NCBI GenBank assembly: GCA_902547535.1
Contig: CACCOB010000002.1
Location: forward strand, 62,001-126,000
Direction: 5' to 3'
From: an uncultured Pelagibacteraceae bacterium
GTDB taxonomy: Bacteria; Pseudomonadota; Alphaproteobacteria; Pelagibacterales; Pelagibacteraceae
Length of the DNA: 64,000 bases
The notes beneath the pieces were generated by a model that did no database searches, was not told the origin of the DNA, and was given only the letters and a program-made list of their open reading frames with translations. The translations under genes were made by a program, and so were the position numbers. Shown here one piece after another: positions 46,793 to 55,576 of the stretch (within the stretch, counting starts at the first letter, position 1; every line of letters begins with the position of its first letter).

Positions 46793-48031
46793 ATGAAAAT
46801 TAAAAACATTATAATTACATTTGTTTCTGCAATAGCAATTTTATTTTCAACTTCAGTTGTTTCATTTGCAAAAGTTGTTGGTGATAAAATTATCCTAGGT
46901 GCCGCAATTTCTTTAACTGGAAAATATTCATCTAACGGAGTTCACACTCAAAACGGTTATAATATGGCCGTTGATAGAATTAATGAGATGGGTGGTGTTA
47001 AAGTTGGAGGAAAAACTTACAAGTTTGATATTATCTATTACGATGATGAGTCAAATCCAAAAAGAGCAGCACAACTTGCAGAAAGATTAATTTCACAGGA
47101 TGGTGTTGAGTTTATGCTTGGGCCATACAGTTCAGGTTTAACAAAAGCAATTGCGCCTGTAACAGAGAAATATGGTGTTCCAATGGTTGAAGCTAATGGT
47201 GCATCAAGATCTTTATTTACTAAGGGTTATAAATATTTATTTGCAGTGCTTGCGCCAGCAAACTTATATTTAGATGTTGCAATTGAAACAGCAGTAGCGC
47301 TGAATGGTGGAAAAGGTGTAAGAATTGCTCAAGCTTTCGAGCAAGATGCATTCTCACAAGACGTTAGATTAGGAATTCTAGATGCAGCAGAAAGAACTGG
47401 ATCTAAAATCATAATTGATGACAAACTACCAAAAGAGCTAAATGATATGGCTGCAACTTTAGCAAAAGTTAAAGCTGTTAAGCCAGATGTATTAGTTGTA
47501 TCGGGTCACACAAAAGGTGCATTAACTGCAATCAGACAAATAGCTGAAATGAAAGTTGATGTTCCAATGTTAGCAATGACACACTGTGATGCTGCAAAAT
47601 TATCTAAGCAACATGGTAAGAACTCACAATACGCACTATGTGCATCTCAGTGGCATAAAACATTAACTTACAAAGATGATTTCTTCAAAGACGGTATGAC
47701 ATATGCTGCGGACTTTGAGAAATTATTTGGTTATGATCCGCCATATCAATCAGCAGAATCATCAGCTGCTTTATTAGTATTCAAAGATGCATTTGAAAGA
47801 GCAAATACTTTTGATCAAAAGAAAGTAAGAGATGCTCTTGCAGCTACTAATATGCAAACATTCTATGGAAACATTAAGTTTGCCGAGGGTGGTCAGAACG
47901 TTGACAAACCAATGGTACTTTTCCAAGTAATGTGTGATGACGCAGGAAAATGTGAAAATAAAGTTGTAGCTCCATTAAAATGGGCTTCAGCAGAATTAAT
48001 TCACCCAATTCCTAAGTGGTCTGAAAGATAA
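46793..48031 (+). CDS. HAAT-type ABC transporter substrate-binding protein
   Basis: 412 aa periplasmic protein with a signal peptide MKIKNIIITFVSAIAILFSTSVVSFA. The mature part begins DKIILGAAISLTGKYSSNG, the type I binding-protein (LivJ/AmiC-like) entry, and has DRINEMGGVKVGG and YDDESNPKRAAQLAERLIS. The substrate is probably an amino acid or related amide; it cannot be fixed from the sequence. Strong Shine-Dalgarno GAGGAG 4 bp before the ATG. A terminator follows directly, which would make this the most abundant product of the cluster. Confidence 0.92.
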   Translation: MKIKNIIITFVSAIAILFSTSVVSFAKVVGDKIILGAAISLTGKYSSNGVHTQNGYNMAVDRINEMGGVKVGGKTYKFDIIYYDDESNPKRAAQLAERLISQDGVEFMLGPYSSGLTKAIAPVTEKYGVPMVEANGASRSLFTKGYKYLFAVLAPANLYLDVAIETAVALNGGKGVRIAQAFEQDAFSQDVRLGILDAAERTGSKIIIDDKLPKELNDMAATLAKVKAVKPDVLVVSGHTKGALTAIRQIAEMKVDVPMLAMTHCDAAKLSKQHGKNSQYALCASQWHKTLTYKDDFFKDGMTYAADFEKLFGYDPPYQSAESSAALLVFKDAFERANTFDQKKVRDALAATNMQTFYGNIKFAEGGQNVDKPMVLFQVMCDDAGKCENKVVAPLKWASAELIHPIPKWSER

Positions 48032-48045
48032 TTAAAAATAATATT

Positions 48046-48074
48046 AGCCCCCTAGCAATAGGGGGCTTTTTTTT
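48046..48074 (+). terminator. Rho-independent terminator after the binding-protein gene
   Basis: AGCCCCCTA (48046-48054), GCAA loop, TAGGGGGCT (48059-48067), then a run of eight T ending at 48074. Strong, GC-rich stem in AT-rich DNA. It lies between the binding-protein gene and its permease genes, so it probably lowers expression of the downstream genes by partial read-through. Confidence 0.93.
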
Positions 48075-48092
48075 ATATAGCATTTAGAAATT

Positions 48093-48986
48093 ATGGATTT
48101 TTTAATTTTCCAAGTTCCGATGTTAACTTTACAAGCCGTACTAGATGGTTTGTTACTTGGAATTTTATTTGCTTTAATTGCTTATGGAATGGCTCTCCAA
48201 TGGGGAGTAATGAATATAATTAATATTGCACAAGGTGATTTAGTTATATTAGGAGGATACATTGCATACTTTATGTATCTGTATGGAATTCATCCCGCAT
48301 GGGGAGTAATAGTTTCACCAATAATAATGTATTTTGTAGGTGTAATAATTTATAAACTGGTAATTAATAAAGTAGTTGATAGAGATCTATTCATTTCGAT
48401 TTTAGCAACTTTTGGAATTAGCATCTTATTCATGCAACTAATGAACTTTGCATTTGGTGCAGATGTCGTCCTTGCAAACTCAGGATATGGTACAACAATG
48501 CTGTTTGATAACTCTGTTACATTGCCAAACTCTAAGATTTTTTCAGCATTTATAAGTATTGTTTTTGCTATCGGGCTTGTGATTTATATGAAAAAATCCA
48601 AGCTTGGAAGGGCTATTAGAGCTACAGCCCAAAATGCTAGAGCTGCAAAAATTTTAGGCGTTGATACTGAAAAAGTTTATGCAGCAACTTTTGGAATAAA
48701 TGCTGCTCTCTGTGGAGTAGCTGGAGCTCTTATTTCTATTACATTTACTATACACCCTTATATGGGTCTACCATATACAATAAGATCTTTCATGATAGTA
48801 ATTGTTGCTGGATTAGGAAATTTACCTGGTGTTGCAATGTCAGGAATGGGACTTGGGGTATTTGAAGAATTTGCAGATTATATCTTAGGAACTGAATTTA
48901 GAATTGGATCAGTATTTTTACTATTAGTTTTAATACTTGTTTATAGAAGATTTAAACTTTCAAGAAAAAGAGAATATCTAAAATAA
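48093..48986 (+). CDS. livH: Branched-chain-type ABC transporter permease (LivH family), system 1
   Basis: 297 aa with about eight membrane helices. LLLGILFALIAYGMALQWGVMNIINIAQGD is the LivH opening, and GRAIRATAQNARAAKILGVDTEKVYAATFG is the coupling (EAA-like) loop that contacts the ATPases. First of four tightly joined transporter genes after the terminator; its stop overlaps the livM start by 1 bp. Confidence 0.93.
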   Translation: MDFLIFQVPMLTLQAVLDGLLLGILFALIAYGMALQWGVMNIINIAQGDLVILGGYIAYFMYLYGIHPAWGVIVSPIIMYFVGVIIYKLVINKVVDRDLFISILATFGISILFMQLMNFAFGADVVLANSGYGTTMLFDNSVTLPNSKIFSAFISIVFAIGLVIYMKKSKLGRAIRATAQNARAAKILGVDTEKVYAATFGINAALCGVAGALISITFTIHPYMGLPYTIRSFMIVIVAGLGNLPGVAMSGMGLGVFEEFADYILGTEFRIGSVFLLLVLILVYRRFKLSRKREYLK

Positions 48987-50035
48987 TGAATAAAAATATC
49001 ATTTTATATGGTGCTATTTTAATATTTGGTATTGCCGCACCTTTTATTTTTCCAGCATTTAAAGTTCAATTGTCAATTCTTTGTATATTAATAATTCTAG
49101 CTATCACTTGGAACGTCCAAGGTGGTGAAATGGGTTATAATACTTTTGGAAATATTTTGTTTTATGGACTAGGAATGTATTTATGCGCCTCAGTTCAAGT
49201 TGGAATGTTTTTTCCTTTAGGAGAGTGGACTGAGGGTGGTGGAGAAAAAACTTTTGTTCATACTCCTGCTCAATTCTTTCAAGGTTTTGCAGTAGGCTTA
49301 GCAGTAGCAGCGGTAGTCCCAGCAATTATAGCTGGTTTAATTGGTTATTCAATTTTAGGTTTAAGAGGACATTACTTTGCAATTTGCACATTGGGTTTAG
49401 GGGTTGCAGCTGGAGAAATTTCTGGTGGAATAGAAATCATTGGAGCAGGACAAGGTTTTACAACACCACCATTTCCTAATGTTGACAGGTTAGAAGCAAG
49501 AGGTGAGTTTTTCTACTTTTGTAGTTTTATAGTTTTGGTATTCACGTTTCTTGCAGTTAAAGCAATTTATTCAACAAGATTTAAACTTGTTCTTAATGCA
49601 ATTAGAGATAACGAAGATAAGGCTGAAGCAATGGGTATTCAAACAATGAAATATAAAATTATTGGTTGGATGATCTCTGCATTTTTCTGTGGATTGGCCG
49701 GAGGTATCATGGGCGGACTAGTTGGATATATAGACTCAACCGATGTTGCGTTTGATGGAAGAGAAATGGGAGTATTCATGGTCTTAATGGCTATACTTGG
49801 AGGTAAAGGAACTTTGTGGGGCCCAGTAATTGGTGCAACTTTATTTCACATTTTTAAAGAAGGTTTTTGGACTTTCTTCTTAGGTTGGCAGTATGTTGCT
49901 CTTGGGGTTTTGATTGTTGTAATTGTTATCTATTTCCCAGAGGGGATTATGGGTTGGTTGAGAGAAAAGTATCCAGAGAGATTTGGTGAAGTTGTGGATG
50001 AAGCAGATCGGAAAGCACAGGTTACACTCAAATGA
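48986..50035 (+). CDS. livM: Branched-chain-type ABC transporter permease (LivM family), system 1
   Basis: 349 aa, about ten helices. WNVQGGEMGYNTFGNILFYGLGMY and GLRGHYFAICTLGLGVAAGEI are the LivM signatures, and FKLVLNAIRDNEDKAEAMGIQTMKYK is the coupling loop. It forms the membrane channel with LivH. The 3' end overlaps livG by 4 bp (ATGA). Confidence 0.93.
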   Translation: MNKNIILYGAILIFGIAAPFIFPAFKVQLSILCILIILAITWNVQGGEMGYNTFGNILFYGLGMYLCASVQVGMFFPLGEWTEGGGEKTFVHTPAQFFQGFAVGLAVAAVVPAIIAGLIGYSILGLRGHYFAICTLGLGVAAGEISGGIEIIGAGQGFTTPPFPNVDRLEARGEFFYFCSFIVLVFTFLAVKAIYSTRFKLVLNAIRDNEDKAEAMGIQTMKYKIIGWMISAFFCGLAGGIMGGLVGYIDSTDVAFDGREMGVFMVLMAILGGKGTLWGPVIGATLFHIFKEGFWTFFLGWQYVALGVLIVVIVIYFPEGIMGWLREKYPERFGEVVDEADRKAQVTLK

Positions 50036-50772
50036 GTATTTTAGAGGTTAACAATGTCAGTAAGTCATTTGGTGGGGTAAAAGCAAATGTTGACATATCT
50101 ATGTCAGTTGAAAAAGGAAAAATCGTAGGTTTAATTGGGCCAAATGGATCTGGAAAAACTACATTGTTCAATTCTATAGTTGGAACATATCCTATAGATC
50201 AAGGTTCAATTAAATTTAATGGTAAAGAAGTATCCGAATTACCTGTTCCAGTAATAGCTAAACTTGGTTTGCTCAGAACTTTTCAGCAAACAAGAATTTA
50301 TGGAAAATTGAATTGCGTAGATAATATGCTTATAAGTCATAAAGCAAGTGATGAAAGTTTAGTTTCTATATTTTCCCAGATACCTCAAAATCTTACAGAA
50401 AAAGCTGAAAATTTACTAAATTTTGTTGGATTATATCAAAAAAGAAAACTAAGAGCTGGAGATTTATCATTTGGTCAGCAGAAATTATTAGAATTAGCAA
50501 TGGCATTAATGAATGAGCCTGAGATGTTATTACTGGACGAACCGACTGCAGGTATCAACCCTACATTAATAAATGGAATTATTGATAGATTGATAAAAGT
50601 AAATCAAGATTTTGGAATTACTCTACTTGTTATTGAACATAATATGAGAGTAATAATGCAATTAGCTGAAAGTATCTTTTGTCTTGCACATGGAAAAATG
50701 CTTGCAAATGGAACACCTGACGAAATTAAAAACGACAAGCGTGTTATTGACGCTTATTTAGGAGCTCAATAA
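50032..50772 (+). CDS. livG: Branched-chain-type ABC transporter ATPase (LivG family), system 1
   Basis: 246 aa. Walker A GPNGSGKTT, Q-loop in LLRTFQQTRIYGKL, signature LSFGQQKLLELAMALM (LSGGQ changed to LSFGQ, common in LivG), Walker B LLLDEPTAG and the switch His in VIEHNM. The C-terminal RVIDAYLGAQ is the usual LivG end. Overlaps livF by 1 bp. Confidence 0.94.
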   Translation: MSILEVNNVSKSFGGVKANVDISMSVEKGKIVGLIGPNGSGKTTLFNSIVGTYPIDQGSIKFNGKEVSELPVPVIAKLGLLRTFQQTRIYGKLNCVDNMLISHKASDESLVSIFSQIPQNLTEKAENLLNFVGLYQKRKLRAGDLSFGQQKLLELAMALMNEPEMLLLDEPTAGINPTLINGIIDRLIKVNQDFGITLLVIEHNMRVIMQLAESIFCLAHGKMLANGTPDEIKNDKRVIDAYLGAQ

Positions 50773-51557
50773 TGGCAAATCAATATGAAGTTCTTGGTAA
50801 AGCTCCTGGAGCAGAGGATTTAAAAAAACTATCATCAGAAAATGTTCACTTAACTATCAAGGGTTTATCAGCTGGTTATGGTAAGATGGAAATTTTACAC
50901 AATTTTGATTTGTTTGTAAGTAAAGCACAATCTCTCTGTTTGATTGGTCCTAATGGTGCAGGAAAATCAACTATACTTCATTCAATATATGGTTTTACAA
51001 ATATCTTTTCAGGAAAAATAGAAATTGATGGAAAAGAAATAACTAACCTCAGCCCTGCAGAAAAACTTAAGTCTGAGGGGATAGCTTATATTCTACAGGA
51101 TAATTCGGTTTTTCCAGATATGACTGTGGAAGAAAATCTTCTAATGGGTGGATACATTAAAGATAAAACAGAAGAATCTTTTGAAGAAGCAGAAAGAGTT
51201 CTTCAAAAATATGAAAGATTAAGAAACAGAAGAAATCAACCTGCAAAAGTATTATCTGGTGGAGAAAGACGACTATTAGAAATTTCTCGAGCCTTAGTTA
51301 TGAAACCTTCTATATTGCTTGTTGATGAACCATCAATTGGGCTTGAGCCTAGATACATTCAAATGGTTTTTGAAATTTTAGATGATCTTCAAAAAAATGA
51401 GAAAAAAACAATCATATTGGTTGAGCAAAATGCCAAAAAAGGTTTAGAGTTTGCTGATATTGGTTATGTTTTAGTTTCAGGAGAAACAGCTATTGCAGGT
51501 AAAGGAGATGATCTTTTAAATAATCCAGATGTCGGCCGTCTATTCTTAGGCGGTTAA
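50772..51557 (+). CDS. livF: Branched-chain-type ABC transporter ATPase (LivF family), system 1
   Basis: 261 aa. Has an N-terminal extension of about 25 residues (VLGKAPGAEDLKKLSSENVH) before the ATPase core. Walker A GPNGAGKST, signature LSGGERRLLEISRALV, Walker B ILLVDEPSIGLEP and a C-terminal PDVGRLFLGG. Ends in a TAATG junction with azlC. Confidence 0.94.
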   Translation: MANQYEVLGKAPGAEDLKKLSSENVHLTIKGLSAGYGKMEILHNFDLFVSKAQSLCLIGPNGAGKSTILHSIYGFTNIFSGKIEIDGKEITNLSPAEKLKSEGIAYILQDNSVFPDMTVEENLLMGGYIKDKTEESFEEAERVLQKYERLRNRRNQPAKVLSGGERRLLEISRALVMKPSILLVDEPSIGLEPRYIQMVFEILDDLQKNEKKTIILVEQNAKKGLEFADIGYVLVSGETAIAGKGDDLLNNPDVGRLFLGG

Positions 51558-52261
51558 TGATAAACCTAAAATATTTTATCAAAGGAATAGTCTGCTCAAA
51601 AAAATTTGATAGTCCGGCAATTGCATTAGGAGCTAGCTTCATTGCCATTGGTGCCTTGTTAAAAAATTTAGGGTTTAACATACAAGAAAGTATTTTCTCA
51701 ACACTTTTAACTTACGCCCTCCCAGGATCGTTAGTGATGGCGGAGTCGATGCTTATTGGCGCTTCACTAGTAAATATTTTTTTAGCAGTATGGTTGGTAA
51801 ATTCTAGACTATTTCCAATGACAGTTTCAATTATGCCATTACTTAAACATGATAGCCAACCAAGATGGAAATATTATCTATCATGTCACTTTGTAGCTGT
51901 TTCGTCGTGGTTGATTTTAAAAAGTAATTATGAGGAAATTGATAGAAAATATAGAATTGATTTTTGGATTGGTATAGGAACAGCTACTTGGCTGATTGCC
52001 ATTTTTTCAACAGTATTAGGATTTTATGCTGCCGACTTTTTAAGTAAAGATATGATAATTGGACTTGCAATAGTAAATCCAATTTATTTTATGTGTGCAA
52101 TGATAGGAGTAATGAAAACTATACAACTTTCCTCCGCAATTATTCTGGGTGCTTTTTTAGGACCAATTTTTTATTTTTTTTCACCAGAATGGAGTGTTTT
52201 ACTTGGTGGGTTGGCAGCTGGTTCAATTGCTTACTTTATAGGAGAGGTTTATGACAGCTAA
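51557..52261 (+). CDS. azlC: AzlC-family branched-chain amino acid export subunit
   Basis: 234 aa membrane protein with about six to seven helices. SPAIALGASFIAIGALLKNLGF and ALPGSLVMAESMLIGASLVNIFLAVWLVNSRLFPM are the AzlC/YgaZ hallmarks. With AzlD it would export branched-chain or related amino acids, a safety valve opposite to the importer encoded just upstream. Translationally coupled to livF (1 bp overlap) and overlapping azlD by 11 bp. Confidence 0.9.
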   Translation: MINLKYFIKGIVCSKKFDSPAIALGASFIAIGALLKNLGFNIQESIFSTLLTYALPGSLVMAESMLIGASLVNIFLAVWLVNSRLFPMTVSIMPLLKHDSQPRWKYYLSCHFVAVSSWLILKSNYEEIDRKYRIDFWIGIGTATWLIAIFSTVLGFYAADFLSKDMIIGLAIVNPIYFMCAMIGVMKTIQLSSAIILGAFLGPIFYFFSPEWSVLLGGLAAGSIAYFIGEVYDS

Positions 52262-52577
52262 TATTGTTTTAGCAATTTTAGTAACTTCTCTTGCAACTTA
52301 TATTTCAAGATTTCTTGGTGCTTTAACTTCAGAAAAGATAGGAGAGACATCTAAAATTTATAAATGGTTTAATTGTGTAGCATATTCAACTCTTGCAGCT
52401 TTAATCTCAAGAATGTTAATTTTCCCATCTGGAGATCTTTCAGATGTACATTATATTTTAAGGATAATTGTCATTTTATTATCAATATTAATTTTTTATG
52501 TCACTAAAAGAAATTTAGTTTATCCAACCATATTATCTGCTATAATTTTAGCTACATTAAATAGTTTTGCTGTATGA
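52251..52577 (+). CDS. azlD: AzlD-family export subunit
   Basis: 108 aa, four membrane helices, the usual size of AzlD/YgaH. The N-terminal LAILVTSLATYISRFLGAL and CVAYSTLAALISRMLIFPSG match the family pattern. Overlaps both azlC and the next gene, so the three are translated in sequence. Confidence 0.87.
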   Translation: MTANIVLAILVTSLATYISRFLGALTSEKIGETSKIYKWFNCVAYSTLAALISRMLIFPSGDLSDVHYILRIIVILLSILIFYVTKRNLVYPTILSAIILATLNSFAV

Positions 52578-53080
52578 AAAAACTTTTTTTTATTATATTT
52601 TTTCTAATACTTTCTGGTAATGCAAATGCTGGATGTGATGATCCAATAGCTGATGGAGTAGACTATTCTAAATGTAAATTTTCAGATGGTCAGGATTTAC
52701 AAGGAACCTTTCTTCCTAACTCTAATCTCTCATTTGCCAGTTTTATTCAAGTAAATTTTGATAAAAGTATAATGATGAATTCAGATTTAACATTTGGAAC
52801 TTTTTCAGAGTCGTCTTTCATAAGAGCTAATTTATATGAGTCAAATTTAGGTGGTGGAAATTTTGAGCAATCAAATTTTACAAGTGCTAACTTAACTAGA
52901 GTAGATTTCACAGGTTCTACTCTCATAGATGCAAATTTTCAAAATTCCAATTTAATGGAGGCAAACTTTACGTCATCTAATATTTTAAATGCAAATTTCG
53001 ATGGTGCGAATTTAATTGGCGCTACTTGGACAATGGGAGAAATTTGTGGACCAGAGTCTATAGGTATTTGTAATAAATAA
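52574..53080 (+). CDS. Secreted pentapeptide-repeat protein
   Basis: 168 aa. The signal peptide MKKLFFIIFFLILSGNANA is followed by about 17 pentapeptide repeats of the A(N/D)(L/F)xx type (for example SNLSFASF, ANLYESNL, ANFDGANL) from residues ~45 to 150, predicting a right-handed quadrilateral beta helix in the periplasm. Cys20 directly after the signal (GCDDP), Cys34 and two C-terminal Cys (EICGPESIGIC) may form disulfides. Function unknown. Coupled to azlD by ATGA. Confidence 0.85.
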   Translation: MKKLFFIIFFLILSGNANAGCDDPIADGVDYSKCKFSDGQDLQGTFLPNSNLSFASFIQVNFDKSIMMNSDLTFGTFSESSFIRANLYESNLGGGNFEQSNFTSANLTRVDFTGSTLIDANFQNSNLMEANFTSSNILNANFDGANLIGATWTMGEICGPESIGICNK

Positions 53081-53084
53081 ATTC

Positions 53085-54005
53085 GTGAAGAATCTTCTTA
53101 AATTAGATGGATTTGAAATTTCCTTTCATGAAAAATCTGAGAGGATAATAAATATAAAAATTGAGGATCAAATTATTGATCGATTAGTGTTTCCGTTTAA
53201 AAAATTTAATATTACAGCATTAGAATATAAACCATTTACAAGGTTCACTATTGCAAAAAGTTTAGATGAAACTGCATCTAATAAATTAAGTAATTTTTTA
53301 AACGAAATTATTAAAGATAGAGATACTGGTTGTTTTATAATTGGTCCAAAAAACAATTCTTCTAAAATAGATCAAACATTTTTAGTTAAACTATCAACTG
53401 CAATAACTCACTTAATTGGAAATCCAAATCACGACTCAATGGCTGGAAAATACTATGCAAGGTTTCACGTTAAACATGAAGATAATAGCGACTCATATCT
53501 TCGTAAGGCATATATAAATATGGATTTACATACTGATGGAACATATGTACGAGAAATAACTGATTGGATATTAATGTCAAAGCTAGAGGAGGAGAATGTG
53601 ATTGGTGGAGAGACTGCTTTACTACATCTTGATGATTGGGAACATTTGTCTGATCTCTCAGATGACAAAATTGGACAGCAAAATTTTATTTGGGGATCTC
53701 CAAAAAGTAAAAATATTGATTATAAAGTTGAACACCCTGTGTTTTCAAAAGATAGAGATGGAAAACCTATTATTTCTTACATCGATCAATTTCCTGAACC
53801 AAAAAATATGGATCAAGGACTGTTTTTACAAAGATTATCTGATGCTCTTGAGGGTAGTAAAAATAAGATAATCACATCTTTACCAGTTGGTAGCGCTGTT
53901 GTAGCGAATAATTATTTTTGGCTACATGGTCGAAAACCTTTTCAAGAAAATAAAAATTTATCAAGAGAATTACTAAGAATAAGAGGTTCCTTTTTTAACA
54001 ATTAA
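53085..54005 (+). CDS. glaH: Glutarate 2-hydroxylase (CsiD/GlaH family)
   Basis: Fe(II)/2-oxoglutarate oxygenase that turns glutarate into L-2-hydroxyglutarate and CO2 plus succinate, part of lysine breakdown through cadaverine/5-aminovalerate in E. coli. 306 aa from a GTG. Fe ligands His149, Asp151 (MDLHTDGTYV) and His281 (FWLHGR) and the 2OG-binding Arg near SRELLRIRG fit the family, as do GKYYARFHVK, NSDSYLRKA and LLHLDDWEHL, recalled from E. coli CsiD. The usual partner genes (L-2-hydroxyglutarate dehydrogenase, gabDT) are not adjacent. Confidence 0.9.
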   Translation: MKNLLKLDGFEISFHEKSERIINIKIEDQIIDRLVFPFKKFNITALEYKPFTRFTIAKSLDETASNKLSNFLNEIIKDRDTGCFIIGPKNNSSKIDQTFLVKLSTAITHLIGNPNHDSMAGKYYARFHVKHEDNSDSYLRKAYINMDLHTDGTYVREITDWILMSKLEEENVIGGETALLHLDDWEHLSDLSDDKIGQQNFIWGSPKSKNIDYKVEHPVFSKDRDGKPIISYIDQFPEPKNMDQGLFLQRLSDALEGSKNKIITSLPVGSAVVANNYFWLHGRKPFQENKNLSRELLRIRGSFFNN

Positions 54006-54022
54006 GTGTAGAAAATACACTA

Positions 54023-54793
54023 ATGAAACTTGGATTTATAGGAACCGGCAAAATTACTTCAGCAGTAGTGACGGGTATATGTAATTCTAAAATCAAGTAT
54101 TCTAAAATTATTGTATCCGAAAGAAATAAAAAAATTTCAAAACAATTAAAAAAAAGTTTCAAAAAAGTTTATATTGTAAAAAATAATCAAGATATTGTTA
54201 ATGACTGTAACTGGATTTTTCTAGCAGTAACACCTACTGTTGCAAATCAAATTATACATAAGCTAAAATTTAAAAAAAGTCAGGTAATTGTAAGTTTCAT
54301 ATCAACAATGAATCTTCAAAATATTAAGAAAGCTGTAAAAGTAAAAGCAAATATTTCGAGAGTAATTCCTTTACCACCTATCTCTCTTAAAAAAGGACCG
54401 ATTCCTATTTTTCCACCAAACAGGAAAGTTAAAAACTTTTTTAAACATCTAGGTACAGTTGTTGAAATTAAAAATGAAAAATTATCTAAAAATTTTTGGT
54501 CAACATCTGGAATGATGGCACCTTTTTATGAATTATTAAGAACAATGTCTGAATGGTTAAATGAAAAGGGAATTCAAAAAGACCAAGCTCAGAGATATAT
54601 AACATCTCTTTTTTTGGCACTTTCTGAAGATGCCGTAGTTAATTCTAACAGAGATTTAAAAATACTTGTCAAAGACTCCCAAACACCAAAAGGATTAAAT
54701 GAGCAAGGTGTAAATGAATTAAAAAAAGCTGGTTTCTATAAAGCTACTAACAAAACCCTAAATAGTATTCTTAAAAGATTAAATAAAATATAA
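54023..54793 (+). CDS. Pyrroline-5-carboxylate reductase-like protein
   Basis: 256 aa. An N-terminal Rossmann domain begins MKLGFIGTGKITSAVVTGI, and FLAVTPTVANQI, VISFISTM-like and SRVIPLPPISLKKGPIPIF are ProC-type features. The C-terminal dimerisation part is weakly conserved, but QTPKGLNEQGVNELKKAGF corresponds to the family's substrate-binding TPGG-like loop. It may be proline synthesis or a related imine reductase; the divergence argues against certain assignment as ProC. Followed 6 bp later by the second ABC system. Confidence 0.75.
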   Translation: MKLGFIGTGKITSAVVTGICNSKIKYSKIIVSERNKKISKQLKKSFKKVYIVKNNQDIVNDCNWIFLAVTPTVANQIIHKLKFKKSQVIVSFISTMNLQNIKKAVKVKANISRVIPLPPISLKKGPIPIFPPNRKVKNFFKHLGTVVEIKNEKLSKNFWSTSGMMAPFYELLRTMSEWLNEKGIQKDQAQRYITSLFLALSEDAVVNSNRDLKILVKDSQTPKGLNEQGVNELKKAGFYKATNKTLNSILKRLNKI

Positions 54794-54799
54794 TTTTAT

Positions 54800-55576
54800 A
54801 TGCAGCAAGCTTCAAACATTCTGCAAATTGATAACTTATCAAAATATTTTGGTGGTTTGGCAGCTGTATCAAATTGCTCATTAAAAATAAAAGAGGGTTC
54901 AATTACAGGAATAATTGGTCCCAATGGATCAGGCAAAACCACTCTATTTAATCTTATTGCAGGCAATCTCAAATCATCAGATGGAAAAGTATTATTTAAT
55001 AAAGAAGATATAACAAACGTACCATCTCATGAGCTTTTCTCAAAAGGTTTACTTAGAACCTTTCAAATAGCTCACGAGTTTTCAAATATGACTGTCCTTG
55101 AAAATTTAATGATGGTACCAGGTAACCAAACAGGGGAAATTTTAATAAATGCTCTTTTAAAACCAAATTTAATTAAAAAAGAGGAAGATATAATTAGAGC
55201 AAAAGCATACGAAGTAACTGAATTTTTAAATCTTAAACATCTAGCAAATGAACGTGCTGGTAATTTATCCGGAGGGCAAAAAAAGTTGCTAGAACTTGGA
55301 AGAACAATGATGGTGGATGCAAAGCTTGTTTTATTGGATGAAGTTGGAGCAGGGGTTAATAGAACATTATTAAAAGACTTAGGAACAGCAATATTAAGAC
55401 TTAACAAAGAAAAAAACTATACTTTTTGTATGATTGAGCATGATATGGATTTTATAAGCAGAATGTGTGATCCAGTCATTGTAATGTCTGAAGGTTCTGT
55501 TCTTTTTGAGGGAACTTCAGATGAAGTTAAAAAAAACGAAAAAGTTATAGATAGTTATTTAGGCAGAAAGAAGTAA
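54800..55576 (+). CDS. livG: Branched-chain-type ABC transporter ATPase (LivG family), system 2
   Basis: 258 aa. Walker A GPNGSGKTT, Q-loop LLRTFQIAHEFSNMT, signature LSGGQKKLLELGRTMM and switch His in MIEHDMDF. The Walker B region reads LVLLDEVGAGVN, with Val-Gly where most ABC ATPases have Pro-Thr after the catalytic Glu; the Asp and Glu themselves are kept. First gene of the second transporter, gene order G-F-H-M instead of H-M-G-F. Confidence 0.93.
   Translation: MQQASNILQIDNLSKYFGGLAAVSNCSLKIKEGSITGIIGPNGSGKTTLFNLIAGNLKSSDGKVLFNKEDITNVPSHELFSKGLLRTFQIAHEFSNMTVLENLMMVPGNQTGEILINALLKPNLIKKEEDIIRAKAYEVTEFLNLKHLANERAGNLSGGQKKLLELGRTMMVDAKLVLLDEVGAGVNRTLLKDLGTAILRLNKEKNYTFCMIEHDMDFISRMCDPVIVMSEGSVLFEGTSDEVKKNEKVIDSYLGRKK

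Noticed and set aside
53602-53871. 89-codon plus-strand frame inside glaH
   Set aside because: It lies wholly within the well-supported glutarate hydroxylase gene in another frame and has no family features.
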